A DNA stretch of 64,000 nucleotides from Siphonodentalium dalli (lineage: Eukaryota > Mollusca > Scaphopoda > Gadilida > Siphonodentaliidae): NCBI GenBank assembly GCA_032622095.1, contig CP136066.1, positions 232,816,961 to 232,880,960 on the forward strand. Reading direction: 5' to 3'. Below the pieces are notes generated by a model, which did no database searches, had not been told where the DNA came from, and was given only the letters and a program-made list of their open reading frames with translations. Each line of letters opens with the position of its first letter. Position 1 is the stretch's first letter. A program made the position numbers and the translations under genes. This document shows positions 44,475 to 56,085 of this stretch, one piece after another.

Positions 44475-44664
44475 GAAGGGAAAGAGAAACTTTCAGCTGA
44501 AATTAGAAAAGACTCTCATGCTTATACGTGCGACAATACTGCACATACTGTACCGTGAATGGTACATATGTATGCAACTGCCCATTGAGGTGTATTCACT
44601 TTATTGCAATGTATCTTTACCGAATACTCATTGACGAGTAGGAAATGTTCAGTTCACATTTCTC

Positions 44665-44670
<6 letters not shown>

Positions 44671-44703
<33 letters not shown>
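44671..44703. repeat. GA microsatellite
   Basis: Sixteen GA units, followed by TTTATTGCCTCCTTGAAGGA, which resembles the complement of a LINE or SINE 3' end (compare 35920). Confidence 0.9.
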
Positions 44704-44705
<2 letters not shown>

Positions 44706-44973
44706 TCTTTATTGCCTCCTTGAAGGAGAGATATTTGTACAATTATATACATACATGTAGATATAAATACAACAGTGAAGTGTGAGCATAATTAATATAG
44801 TGATTACATAAAACGTGCATGCGTATTATCAGGCTCACTTTGGTACGGGTGAGTTGCGTCTTATCTGTTGAACTTTTATCGGAGTGAGAAAGGTTAAATG
44901 AATTACAATTATAGTAATAAGAGTAAAGTAAGTGGGAAGAAAAAAAAATGTATTTGCCACATGGAGAAAAAAA

Positions 44974-45324
44974 AAATGATAAAATTGTCAAAGAATGTAG
45001 AAAAATATTATAAAAAATGTTAAAAAATGTTTGAAAAAATTATAAAATTGTTAAAGAATGTAAGAAAAAATGGTAAAAAGTGTTTAAAAAGATTTTTTTT
45101 AGGCCAATGCATTCTCTTATATATGCGAGGCGACCTATGGTCGACTCGCATATATAAGAGAATGCATTGGCATAGGGCATAACTGTAACCATCACAATGT
45201 GGTCTATGAGCCGGTTCCAATGATATCCATATTTGTATGGTTCTATTGAGACAGACCGAAGATATTTTAGGCTATTGAAGCTTTATTTGGGCGTTTTTGG
45301 CCGGTTTGTTGGGTAAAGGGTTAA
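44974..45324 (-). mobile_element. piggyBac-like MITE, half copy (copy 4)
   Basis: It has the AT-rich spacer, one cassette (45103-45171), the family-specific arm and the right end GTTGGGTAAAGGG with TTAA at 45321-45324. The other cassette and terminus are missing. Confidence 0.8.
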
Positions 45325-45329
45325 AGAGT

Positions 45330-46012
45330 TCCTTAGCTTTAAAGGCCCGCTTAATTTTTGAATGTTCAGTTCACATTTCTCACCATGCAATGACTATGAA
45401 TCATCATGCAATTGAATTACATGCGTATCTAGGTGACGCCAAATGACGTGCATGACAGTCGCCTAAACCATGACGCCGGAATTATAAAATAAAAGCATCA
45501 TCACGCTTGACAAAACAAGCTCTGGGTGTTTCTAAATAAACCTTATAAGCCTGTATTTTTATTTACGGATTCATTCTAAGGACGGGTGACCTGTAATAAA
45601 CATAGAACCACACGTGTGTTAATGGGTTTGTTGCACCTCTCGTTCTATCCTTCCGCGCTAATACTCGTGCCGTCTAGCAGGGAATTCGCATTTAAAGCTT
45701 GTGTTTTCGTAACTAGTGTGAGACACGCGCTATAAAAATAATGTCGTATTTTAGACCATACCACAAAATTCAAACTTCACTACAACGGGTTAATTCCTTT
45801 GCCAATGGCTATTTTACCTATGGGATATCATAAGGAAGTGGTGTGATGTATTTTTCATGCAAAAAGACACACAAGGCTATCGACCAATCAAGGCCCAGTG
45901 TCTATTTTATTCTCTCCTCATCCGCTAGATGTCACTCCGAACCATATTTACACCAGTGTATTTACACCATAAGTTCGGGCCATGTTGTTTTAATTGGACG
46001 GTATCATTGGGA
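45330..46012. other. Unannotated stretch
   Basis: No repeat or domain recognised. A half hairpin cassette (CATATATAAGAGAATGCATTGGC) follows at 46018-46041. Confidence 0.35.
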
Positions 46013-46059
46013 GACTTGCATATATAAGAGAATGCATTGGCACAGGAGTTACGCAAAAA

Positions 46060-46960
46060 AGTCAGGAAGCTTATTCAGAAATATTTTAATACCGGTTGTA
46101 TTAGTTGTTGAAATTCGACAATAATCAAGATGGTTATTAAGTCATTTTAAAAACTACAGCGCAGGCATTATTATCTTTTTCAAAAATATATATGTTCTTG
46201 AATATTTCATGCACACGCCAGGGGGGGGGGGGTCGGAAAAAAATTTCAGGCACGTATGGCATTTTTTCCCTTTCGATAATTTTTTGTACCCACCCACCGC
46301 CAATTTTTTTTCCGTTTTCGGCAGTTTTTTCCGACCATTTTTTGACACCCACCCACCCCCCCTTTAACACTAAAACAGAGATTTGCGAGGGGAAATTCAC
46401 TGTAAACAGCTGTATATGAATTTATGTGCATACTATTTATCATGGATGTTAACATGGACATGTAAATAGGAATGAGTAATTTTGAGGTCATTCGGCCAAA
46501 AAAACATGGCTGCCAGCGGCCATCTTGGATTTCAAAATTTGCAACAAAATACAACACGATAACTGCCTGCAGTCAGTTTACCAGTTAGAATTACATTATT
46601 TCTCTCATTCAAACTGATTCAAAGTGATTTTGAAGCCCAACTCATTGCCAAAACACTAAAAACAAGCAGGAATTTTTTTTTTTAGTTGCGGAAAAAATTG
46701 CTTGTTGGTGGCTTTGACCACCCACCCACCCCGGCATACGTGCCGGAAGAAATTTTTTCACTCCCCCCCCCCCCCCCCTGCACACGCTGGTTTTTTTTTC
46801 CTCAAATCACTCGGATTAGCCAAACACCGCGAAAATGACAACTTTAGAAAAAATTAACTGTATTTGTTCGTAACGGCATCAGTTTGCATCATATCGAATT
46901 CAGCAGGACCACCGGCATCATAGCACATTAGCAGGACCATTTTACCAGGGATGGTATCTA
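46060..46960. mobile_element. Fold-back element of the 41775 family (copy 2, invaded)
   Basis: Matches 50540-50870 on both sides of a 561-bp insertion: TATATATGTTCTTGAATATT before, and GATTAGCCAAACACCGCGAAAATGACA, then GCAGGACCA(C) after. The left terminus is gone. Confidence 0.75.
46219..46779. mobile_element. hAT-like MITE inserted in the fold-back element
   Basis: Left end CA plus twelve G then TCGGAAAAAAATTTC; right end GAAATTTTTTCACT then a run of C and T. GCACACGC at 46211-46218 and 46780-46787 is an exact 8-base target duplication (9 with the preceding T). The relative at 50680-50710 has the empty site. Subterminal blocks with CCCACCCACC and TTTTTTCCG match the 3748-5316 element, so it is probably a deletion derivative of that family. 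Confidence 0.85.
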
Positions 46961-47065
46961 AGAGAATACACTGCAACAGGATGCTTAATGCTGCACCAGC
47001 GCAGCTCCCGAATTGAAGGGTCAAAGCAACCATGCATCAACGAGTTAACTTGAAGTTCGAACTAA

Positions 47066-48250
47066 TTATTGTTAGGCCAATGTATTCTCTTATATATGCG
47101 AGGCTCCCTACATGTTATGTGAGACTCGCATATATAAGAGAATGCATTGGCACAGGGTTTTCGCAAAATTTCAGGAAGCTCCAGTTATGGAAATGTTAAC
47201 ACAGCCATGCATCAATGAGTTAAATTGAATTTCGAGCTAATTATTGTTAGGCCAATGTATTCTCTTATATATATGAGAGGCTCACTAATGTTATGTGAGA
47301 CTCGAATATATAAGAGAATGCATTGGCACAGTGTTTTCGCAAAATTACAGGAAGCTCCATTCGTGCAAGTGATAACGCAACCATGCATCAATGAGTTAAA
47401 TTGAAGTTCGAACTAATTATTGTTAGGCCAATTTATTCTCTTATATATTCAAGACTCCCTGTGTGAGACTCGCATATATATGAGAACGCATTGGCACAGG
47501 GTAGCGATGCATCAATGAGTTAAATTGAAGTTCGAACTATATATTGTTAGGCCAATGTATTCTCTTATATATGTGAGGCTCCCTACATGTTATATGAGAC
47601 CTGCATATATAAGAGAATGCATTGGCAAAAGGTTTTTACAAAACTTCATGCATGCAGGAAACTCCAGTCATGGAATGGTTAACAGGAACCATGCATCAAT
47701 CAGCATCAATGAGTTAAATTGAAGTTGGAACTAATTATTCTTAGGCCAATGTATTCTCTTATATATTTAAAGCCCCCTGTGTGAGACTCGCATATATAAG
47801 AGAATGCATTGGCACAGGGTTTTTACAAAATTTCAGGAAGCTCCAGTTATGGAAGTGTTAACACAGCCATGCATCAATGAATTAAATTGAATTTCGAGCT
47901 AATTATTGTTAGGCCAATGTATTCTCTTATATATATGAGAGGCTCCCTAATGTTATGTGAGACTCGCATATATAAGAGAATGCATTGGCACAGGGTTTTC
48001 GCAAAATTTCATGAAGCTCCAGTCGTGCAAGTGTTAACGCAACCATGCATCAATGAATTAAATTGAAGTTCGAACTAATTATTGTTAGGCCAATGTATTC
48101 TCTTATATATTCAAGGCTCCAGTGTGAGACTCGCATATATAAGAGAATGCAATGGCACAGTGTTTTCGCAAAATTACAGGAAGCTCCATTCATGCACGTG
48201 TTAACGCAACCATGCATCAATGAGTTAAATTGAAGTTCGAACTAATTAAC
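47066..48250. repeat. Tandem satellite of hairpin-bearing units, seven copies
   Basis: Units of about 124-194 bases (mostly 168-176) start at 47071, 47246, 47422, 47546, 47740, 47908 and 48083. Each has a palindrome GCCAATGTATTCTCTTATAT ... AGAATGCATTGGCACAGGG with a shorter, different loop (CTCCCTACATGTTATGTGAG) from the 69-bp cassette, then TTCAGGAAGCTCCAGT and CCATGCATCAATGAGTTAAA. Confidence 0.95.
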
Positions 48251-48585
48251 ATATTAATCAAAATCAACTCGGGAGCCCATTTCAAAATTATTATTAATTT
48301 GCGCAGACGTTAAATTAGCACTGATCTTGTCCGGTGTTGTTTAGCGCGTCATTACAGTCCACCGCTTTCGCTTGAGGCAGATTACACACCAACGCGTATG
48401 CACGGCTTGAATGAAATACGACTGACTGACTGATAAAAAGTGCGATTCGAACGAGATATTGTGTAGAAAGCCATAGACTGCTCTGTCCACACAACCTCTC
48501 TTTATCAAAGTTACCGTTTGGCAGCCAAATTTAGACGTGCCTGCACCACTGTCCCGTTCTGCACATAATTTCGTCGTCGTCGGAG

Positions 48586-48772
48586 TTAACCCGGTGCACT
48601 GTAGCGTGTGTCCGTTGTTATTTGTTTCTCCTGCTGTCGTCTGCCTTGTTAACCCGGTGCACTGTCGCGTGTGTCCGTTCTTATTAGTTTCTCCTGCTGT
48701 CGTCTGCCTTGTTAACCCGGTGCACTGTCGCGTGTGTCCGTTCTTATTTGTTTCGTCTGCTGCCATCTGCCT
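48586..48772. repeat. 63-bp tandem repeat, three copies, open on both strands
   Basis: The unit GTTAACCCGGTGCACTGTCG continues through CGTGTGTCCGTTC to GTCGTCTGCCTT. Since 63 is a multiple of three, frames stay open on both strands: 82 codons plus (48537-48785) and 141 codons minus (48766-48341, repeats of GETNKNGHTRQCTGLTRQTTA-like 21-residue units). I see no evidence that either is translated. Confidence 0.85.
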
Positions 48773-48971
48773 ATTTGTTCATTGATGATCGATTTCGGAT
48801 AGACAGAGCGTTGGAGTTTCGGTTGGAGGAATGCGTTCGACGGGATTTAAGTGGTTTTTATCTTTTCGAAAACTTTCTCTTTTATTGATTGGATTATATT
48901 TAACCGAGGTATGTATCTATCTTTCTTTTTTTTATTTCTGTTTTTCTCTCTTTCTATTTTTTTGTTCGAGG

Positions 48972-49313
48972 TTAAAGGGGTACTGTACACTAAATCCGGC
49001 CATTTATGGGACCATCTCCTTTTATACTCTATAGAGTATATGCAACAAATGAATGAATGGATGAGTGCAAAATACACACATGTGTTCTATGAACGATGCA
49101 AACAACATGGTAATTATAATGAAAATGATTTTATTACTCCAGCCATATATGAATTTTCTTTATAATTACCGTCGTTCAGAGAGGACGTGACTCCGTGAAT
49201 GGATTTCGCACTAACCCATGGCTCAACTTCTTTCATGTCTTGCATATATTCTATTGGGTATAAAAGTAGATGGCCCCATAAATGGCGGGAGTTGGGGTAC
49301 AGTACCCCTTTAA
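48972..49313. mobile_element. MITE with TTAA(A)GGGGTACTGTAC ends
   Basis: The ends TTAAAGGGGTACTGTAC and GTACAGTACCCCTTTAA are inverted. Inside, CCATTTATGGGACCATCTCC and TTTTATACTCTATAGAGTAT are mirrored near the other end. TTAA at both borders may be a target duplication, as for piggyBac-like elements, or part of the ends. The 104-codon frame over it is not a gene. Confidence 0.75.
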
Positions 49314-49644
49314 GTTCACGGGAAATAGAAAATACTATATTATTATTATTATTATATAAAACGGGCCCAAGTTACATCATTGTGATGCTTAGTGCATATA
49401 TAGGTGACTACTCTTCAATAATTATACACTTTAATAGATTAATAGAATTATATCCCGAAAGCTACGGCTACAACCACCCACCCAACGCCAACGGCTGGAA
49501 AAGGACATAATAAAAAAATAGACAAGTTTTTAACATCATTTCAAAAATATTGAGCACCAACTATCTCTCCATTTAACCCTCTATCGAAATCGAAAGTTAT
49601 GCCATTAACACCCCGAACGTATATGACCAGTGTGACTGTAACAT

Positions 49645-50030
49645 TTAAGAGGGTGACCAATTTTGAATGGGGATTTCCATGCAAATCTGCTGAGCAAAAG
49701 TTACAGAGTTGCACATACTTCTGAGTGTGATTTGACAGCTATTTATCTGGCGGTTCCTCTTGGAACTTGTTCCATTATAATGTTGTGGTATTTATTTTTG
49801 AATTTTATATTGACTTTTCAAATGTAGGTCAAGTGATGTAATTCCATAAAAATATTCTCAAAAATATATTTATTGCATAATTTTATAATTTACCAAGCGG
49901 ACCCGCCAGATAAATATATGTTGTTTCCAATACCACATCAAGTCACACTCAGAAGTATGTGCAACTCTGTAACTTTTGCTCCACAGATTTGTATGGAACT
50001 CCCCTTTCAAAACTGTTCACTTGACCCCCC
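49645..50030. mobile_element. MITE with about 90-bp inverted ends
   Basis: GTTACAGAGTTGCACATACT and TCTGAGTGTGATTTGAC on the left are mirrored by GTCACACTCAGAAGTATGTG then CAACTCTGTAAC on the right. The outer ends are GGGTGACCAATTTTGAATGG and its counterpart before a 25-base C run. No target duplication seen. Confidence 0.8.
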
Positions 50031-50349
50031 CCCCCCCCCCCCCCCCTCCGTAATTATACGTCACCTCATCCCAGTCCTATTTACACAGGTTTCTCTAATT
50101 ACCCATCACCCCTATTTAAATATAAAGTTATCACAGAATTGTAACCACCCCTCCACTGTACACACGTACATATCTATGTTTCATTGCACATGTATGCATT
50201 CTTCACTATCAATTCGAAGCAGTTATGTGGGTATCAATATTTGCTTATCATTCACATGTAAAATATGCACGCGTCAGCATTGTGTTGTATTTATCTCATT
50301 CCGATGTGCGATTTTCCCTGCGACTGTAATGTCACTTGTACTCTTGGCA

Positions 50350-50872
50350 TGTTCATTTACACGGCCCCCTGGTCAAGTGGTCGTGCTAATGTGATATGAT
50401 GCGGTTGGGTCCTGCTGAATTGCTCTGATGCTGTTAAGGCAAACTGATGCTGTTAACAAAAAGTACTGTTATTTTATTTATTTTTTTTGGTCTTTTTTCG
50501 CGGTGTTCCGAAAATCTGAACATATCCAAGAAATGCGATTATGGGTATCAAACATTCAAAAACATATTTATTGCGAAATATTTTTTATACTGGTTGTATT
50601 ATCAAGATGGTTATAAGATACGTCGTTTTAGAAACACCAGCGCAGGCATTATTATATTTTTCAAAAGTATATATGTTCTTGAATGTTTCATGGACACACT
50701 GTTTTAGTTTTTGTTTTCTCAAATCGCGCGGATTAGTCAAACACCGCGAAAATGACGACTTTAGAAAATATAACGGTACATTTTCGGCATCAGTTTGCCA
50801 TACCCGCATCACAGCAATTCAGCAGGACCACCAGCATCATAGCATATTAGCAGGACCACTTGACCAGGGCTG
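50350..50872. mobile_element. Fold-back element of the 41775 family (copy 3)
   Basis: The ends carry GGTCAAGTGGTC and GACCACTTGACCAGGG. The two arms mirror each other as in copy 1. Frames of 62-110 codons on both strands translate the fold-back arms and recur between copies; they are not called. The undisturbed CATGGACACACTG at 50689 is the empty site for the insertion at 46219. Confidence 0.75.
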
Positions 50873-51036
50873 AACGTTGAAACAAGTTATTTTAACCCTC
50901 TCTTATCAAAATAATCACTGGCGAATAGTTACCATAGGAACTGTTCAGATACTAAGTTCACAAGAGACAGTTTGTTGGACTTATTATACCAACATCCACC
51001 GATCCTTACAATGTTATGCTCCACAATCGTAAACAT

Positions 51037-51386
51037 GTTTAAAATGTTAGGCCATGGCAGCGCTAACACCCTACCCGTACACTGTTATGTGCTCCAGCGT
51101 AAACCTGATTAAATGTTAGGCCATGGCAGGGCTAACACCCTGCCCGTACACTGTTATGTGCTCCAGCGTAAACCTGATTAACTGTTAGTCCCTGCAGCGT
51201 TAACACCCTGCCCGTACACTGTTATGTGTTCCAGCGTAAACCTGCATGATTAACTGTTAGTCCCCGCAGCGTTAACACCCTGCCCGTACACTGTTATGTG
51301 CTCCAGCGTAAACCTGATTAACTGTTAGTCCCTGCAGCGTTAACACCCTACCCGTACACTGTTATGTGCTCCAGCGTAAACCTGAT
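51037..51386. repeat. 69-bp tandem repeat, about five copies
   Basis: Units contain ACCCTGCCCGTACACTGTTA, TGTGCTCCAGCGTAAACCTG and ATTAACTGTTAGTCCCTGCA. A remnant of one more unit follows the transposon at 51752. Confidence 0.95.
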
Positions 51387-51765
51387 TAACCCTTTACCCA
51401 ACAAAACGGCCAAAAAACGCCCAAATAAAGCTTCAACAGCCTAAAATATCTTCGGTCTGTCTCAATAACACCATACAAATATGGATATCATTGGAACCGG
51501 TTCATTGACCACATTGTGATGGTTACAGTTATGCCCTGTGCCAATGCATTCTCTTATATATGCGAGTCGACCATAGGTCGCCTCGCATATATAAGAGAAT
51601 GCATTGGCCTAAAAAAACAATTATAATATTCTTTGACAATTTTATCATTTTTAATATGTGTTAAGCCAATGCATTCTCTTATATATGCGAGGCGACCTAT
51701 GGTCGACTCGCATATATAAGAGAATGCATTGGCACAGGGCCGTTCTGTTGCGTAAATCTGATTAA
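51386..51765 (+). mobile_element. piggyBac-like MITE inside the 69-bp array (copy 5)
   Basis: The left border TTAA|CCCTTTACCCAACA uses the TTAA of the array's CCTGATTAACTG. Cassettes are at 51540-51608 and 51665-51733. The right end breaks off after CGTTCTGTTG and joins CGTAAATCTGATTAAATG, i.e. array sequence, so the last bases of the element have been replaced. Confidence 0.85.
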
Positions 51766-51769
51766 ATGT

Positions 51770-52750
51770 TAGTCCCTACAGCGGTAACAAGATCTGATCT
51801 TTGGATACCTTGAAATCCGATCTCTTTCAGCTAACACCGCTAAGATTGTTAACATTTTAAAGAGCGTCTTTTACAGAGCGGTTTTTAAAGAGTGTTGTTT
51901 TTTTCTCTCACAGAAGTCATTTTAAAAGCTTGTAGTGTTATAAAATGTAAGAGACAAATCAATTATTTAGTCGAAAGTATACGTTAAGTTAACGGTACCA
52001 GCAGAGACTAACGGAGAGCAGATTTCATGCCGTTTTTTTTTTGTTTTTTCTTTTGTGTTTGCGTCTGGGGACCCACCACCACAAAAACATGTTTTACACC
52101 GAATTTGTTCACATCCACCCCCATATTTATAATTAACAACTAACTGTTATCTAAAACCGCATAAAACCCTTCTATAATATCACTCATATTACTGTGAAAT
52201 TATCTCCTTTAGTTCAAATGGCAGTTTAACCCGTTTCAGAAGCTGTTTTAATTGAAACAAAATTGTTAATGTGACAATTATGAAGATATTTTTCAAATAC
52301 TGGCTGATAGGAATTTGACTACCACAGACATGCATTGGAATTTCCAGGTCAGTGTGTGATGGGAGTATGATAGGTCTACCTGGGTAGTCAAATACCATAC
52401 TGCTAAATGAAAATTATAATGCATCAATGTAGTTAGCAAATACAGCAACCATCAGAAGCTGATATGTGCACAAGAAATACTTTTATAAGGTGTGTGCATC
52501 CAATTTTACAAAAACAAATTATGCATATCCCCTGCACGATCAGTGAGATATAATTTCCCCTGCAAGCTATTACACGAACCTGTTATATTAGTCCCAACAT
52601 GAACAGAACATGCGTTTTTGCTATTTGGCTGTAATACATTTTACGCTGATAACATCTCAGGACAATGAACTCAATCTTGACTGTCGAGTCACTGTTAACA
52701 TCCCATGACATATTAGCAGTTAAGCTCAAATTCAACTGGAGTTGACATTA
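51770..52750. other. Unannotated stretch
   Basis: A T-rich run at 52030-52050 and no recognisable element, repeat or domain. Confidence 0.35.
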
Positions 52751-52754
52751 TGTT

Positions 52755-53205
52755 ACCCGCCATATCAAATCCAGTCGTAAGTCGGTATTTGTTTTACCCT
52801 GTGCCAATGCAATCTCTTATATATGCGAGTCGACCATAGGTCGCCTCGCATATATAAGAGAATGCATTGGCCTAACAATTTTTTATCATTTTGTTTAAAT
52901 AAATATTTCTGACAATTTTTAGGACATAAAATAAAAAACATCCATTACCCTGCAGGGAGCCCCACACATATATAGAAGCATATAGAAACATATAGAAGAG
53001 TGTCGTCTGCTCATGTTTGTCTGGGGCTCTGTATGGGTGAAATTATAAAATACAAGAAAAAATTATTAAAATTGTAAAAAAAAAATAGGCGAATGCATTC
53101 TCTTATATATGCGAGGCGACATATGGTCGACTCGCATATATAACAGAATGCATTGGCACAGGGTAAAACAAATCCCGACTTCCGACTGGATTTGATATGG
53201 CGGGT
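52755..53205. mobile_element. Fold-back element, ACCCGCCATATCAAATCC family (copy 1)
   Basis: The outer arm ACCCGCCATATCAAATCCAG then TCGTAAGTCGG is mirrored by CCGACTTCCGACTGGATTTG then ATATGGCGGGT. Inside come TTACCCTGTGCC and its mirror, then cassettes at 52803-52871 and 53089-53157. The loop holds a small inverted pair (GGGAGCCCCACACATATA). No clean target duplication. Confidence 0.8.
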
Positions 53206-53209
53206 CACA

Positions 53210-53940
53210 TATATTGAAAATAAATACATAGAGTGGATACTTACCAGGCTGCAATTGGAAATATTATTTTATAAATTGCTGATATATGCAAACCTAGGTC
53301 ATTGTGCAGGATGCACACACTTCCAAATTTTATAACTAGTTCCTGATTAGTATGTCAACCAGCCCGTTATCTAGCATTATTCCATACCACTTTTGTTAGT
53401 CGACTGCGGCAACTGTACTAACTAACAAGCAGTGACTTTGCCAGACTAGGATACTTTAGGTATTGTGATAATAACATATCATCTGAGTTGATACACATGA
53501 AAATATGTCACTGATTAGCTCGAAGCATTGCTGACAATTATTCTGTAGCCATTGATAATCACATTAATGTTTGAAACAGTTGCTCGAGATTTTTCCAAGC
53601 ACACAATTATCTAGGCTAAAATATCTTAGTTACATCAGGACAAGTTTATTTATTTCAGTTTTACATTTCTCGAAGCTTTTCTCCGAAGGGTGCCGAGAAG
53701 GAAGTTTTCCCCTCACCATCCCATAATGCAACATGCCATAGCTCAATATCCACTAAGGCCCATATGAGATTCCAGTAACATAAATAAGGTGCTTTCGTAG
53801 TTATAATATGTTTTAAACTGTTACAGATGTCAAATATGGGCACAAAAGGTCTTTAGTGAAAACTTGTTGTAAAACATAATTTTGTTCCTCTCGGACCCTC
53901 TGACCACCCACTCACCTTACTGAAAAAAATATTACCCCCT
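53210..53940. other. Unannotated stretch
   Basis: No element or domain is recognised; the 60-codon minus frame at 53843-53661 has no visible motif. Confidence 0.35.
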
Positions 53941-53945
53941 CCATT

Positions 53946-54225
53946 GATATATGTGAGTCTCCCATAGGGAGCCTCGCATATATAAGAGAACACATTGGCC
54001 TAACACGATTTACCTTGACCTGGCATTATCTTATATATGTGAGTCGCCCATAGGGAGCCCCTCATATATACGAGAATGCATTGGCCTAAAAATATTTACC
54101 TTGACATTGTAAGTAATGCATTCTCTTATATATGTGAGTCGCCCATAGGGAGCCCCGCATATATACGAGAATGCATTGGCCTAAAAATATTTACCTTGAC
54201 TTTGTAAGTAATGCATTCCCTTATA
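53946..54225. repeat. Tandem hairpin units, about 85-bp period, three copies
   Basis: Each unit has ATATATGTGAGTC(T/G)CCCAT, AGGGAGCC(T/C)CGCATATATA, GCATTGGCCTAA and TATTTACCTTGAC. It is a shorter relative of the cassette with loop GAGTCGCCCATAGGGAGCC. Confidence 0.85.
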
Positions 54226-54229
54226 TGTG

Positions 54230-54682
54230 ACCCGCCATATCAAATCCAGTCGTAAGTCGGGATTTTTTTACCCTGTGCCAATGCATTCTCTTATATATGC
54301 GAGTCGACCATAGGTCGCCTCGCATATATAAGAGAATGCATTGGCCTAACAATTTTTTATCATTTTATTTAAATAAATGTTTCTTACAATTTTTAGGACA
54401 TAAAATAAAAAAAACATCCATTACCCTGCAGGGAGCCCCACACATATATAGAAGCATATAGAAGAGTGTCGTCTGCTCATGTTTGTCTGGGGCTCTGTAT
54501 GGGTGAAATTATAAAATTGTTAAGGAATACAAGAAAAAATTATTAAAATTGTAAAAAATTGTTAGGCCAATACATTCTCTTATATATGCGAGGCGACCTA
54601 TGGTCGACTCGCATATATAAGAGAATGCATTGGCACAGGGTAAAAAAAATCCCGACTTACGACTGGATTTTATATGGCGGGT
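54230..54682. mobile_element. Fold-back element, ACCCGCCATATCAAATCC family (copy 2)
   Basis: Near-identical to 52755-53205. Cassettes are at 54277-54345 and 54565-54634. It abuts the tandem hairpin units on the left. A third outer end (GGCGGGTCACATATATGCG) lies at 54769. Confidence 0.85.
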
Positions 54683-54787
54683 CTATTAACCCATAGAGAG
54701 CCCCACACAGCCTGGAGCAGACGACACTATGTAGTGCATGCTTCCATCTGTGTGAGGCTCCCTGTGGGTGGCGGGTCACATATATGC

Positions 54788-54908
54788 GAGGCTGTTGAAC
54801 TTATAAGATGAACATTTCCTATGATTATGTAACATTGTCCACAGTGTCCCTTTAACTTATAATGTGAACATTTCCTATGATTATGTAACATTGTCCACAA
54901 TGTCCCTG
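54788..54908. repeat. Tandem duplication, about 58-bp unit
   Basis: GAACATTTCCTATGATTATG then TAACATTGTCCACA(G/A)TGTCCCT occurs twice. Confidence 0.9.
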
Positions 54909-55174
54909 ACATTCCAACATAGACCTCATGTTCCGCTTCTTTGCTTCAGACTGTTTATATTATTTCTATTTTCTTTACAATTAATTGTCCCATATGTCGA
55001 GCAGACAGAATTAAAACGGATTTGTCTGCAATGTGTGTCATAATGGCATCGGATTTCTTCAGATTAATTATTTAACGAGTGTATAGTTACTATAGTTACA
55101 TACTCGTGTCTTCACGGGCGGTCGCGATCTTCATCCTCCTAAATACCTACTCAAAATACTGTATCTCCCACCTG

Positions 55175-55506
55175 GCGACGACGACGACGACGATGATGAT
55201 GATGATAATGATGATGATGATGTTGAATATGATCATGATCATGATGACGACGATGATGATGATGATGACGATGATGATGACGATGAAATATCATGATGAT
55301 GGTGATGATGATGATAATGATGACGATGACGATGACGACGAAGATGATGGTAGTGATGATAGTGATGGTGTGCGGTGATAATTATGATGGTGATGATTAT
55401 GATGATGATGATGATGATAATGATGATGCTGGTGATGATTACGATGATTATGATGATGATTAGCATGATGACGGTGATGATTATTATGATGACGATGATG
55501 GGGATA

Positions 55507-55544
<38 letters not shown>

Positions 55545-55575
55545 AATGATGATGCTGGTGATGATTACGATGATT

Positions 55576-55606
<31 letters not shown>

Positions 55607-55893
55607 CGATGACGATTGTGATTATGATTATGCTTATAATGATGAAGATGATTATTATGATATGACGATGATGATGATGATGACGATGATGATGACGACG
55701 ACCACGAAGATGATGGTAGTGATGATGGTGATGGTGTGCGGTGATAATTATGATGATGATGACGATGATGATTATGATGATGATGACGATGATTCTGATT
55801 ATGATGATGATGACGATGATGGTGATAATGATGATGCTGGTGATGATTACGATGATTATGATGATGATTAGCATGATGACGGTGATGATGATA
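55175..55893. repeat. GAT/GAC-rich simple-sequence tract
   Basis: Over 700 bases of GATGAT, GACGAT and ATGATTATG with a higher-order repeat (55395-55500 resembles 55530-55600 and 55820-55890). Long frames here are poly-Met, poly-Asp, poly-Ile, poly-His or poly-Ser and are artefacts. Confidence 0.97.
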
Positions 55894-55936
55894 ACCCTCA
55901 ATATTTTGGCAATAATCTTCATAGTTTGACATTCCA

Positions 55937-56085
55937 TGCTGGGGGGGGGGGGGGTTGGAGTTTCAGGAGTTTGGAAATTTCGTTGTGCTCAGAGGTGGGT
56001 GTTCGATTGTAAATTCTAAGGTGGACCCTAAGCGATCCAACCCCCGACGGAGATGACCTAGCCACGTATACGTCCCTGTTACCGC
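55937..56085. repeat. Fragment of the CACGTCCCTG family
   Basis: A G run followed by TTGGAGTTTCAGGAGTTTGG and ending GATGACCTAGCCACG, TACGTCCCTG as in 20707-21055. Confidence 0.6.

Noticed and set aside
48831-49165. Overlapping 67-104 codon ORFs
   Set aside because: AT-rich sequence and the inverted ends of a MITE; no domain.
50428-50873. ORFs of 62-110 codons such as those containing QTFKNIFIAKYF
   Set aside because: They translate the arms of a fold-back element; reversed and frame-shifted versions occur in other copies, without conservation of one frame.
55239-55937. Long ORFs (up to 232 codons) on both strands
   Set aside because: They are translations of the GAT/GAC tract (poly-Ile, His, Ser, Met, Asp) with no non-repeat sequence.
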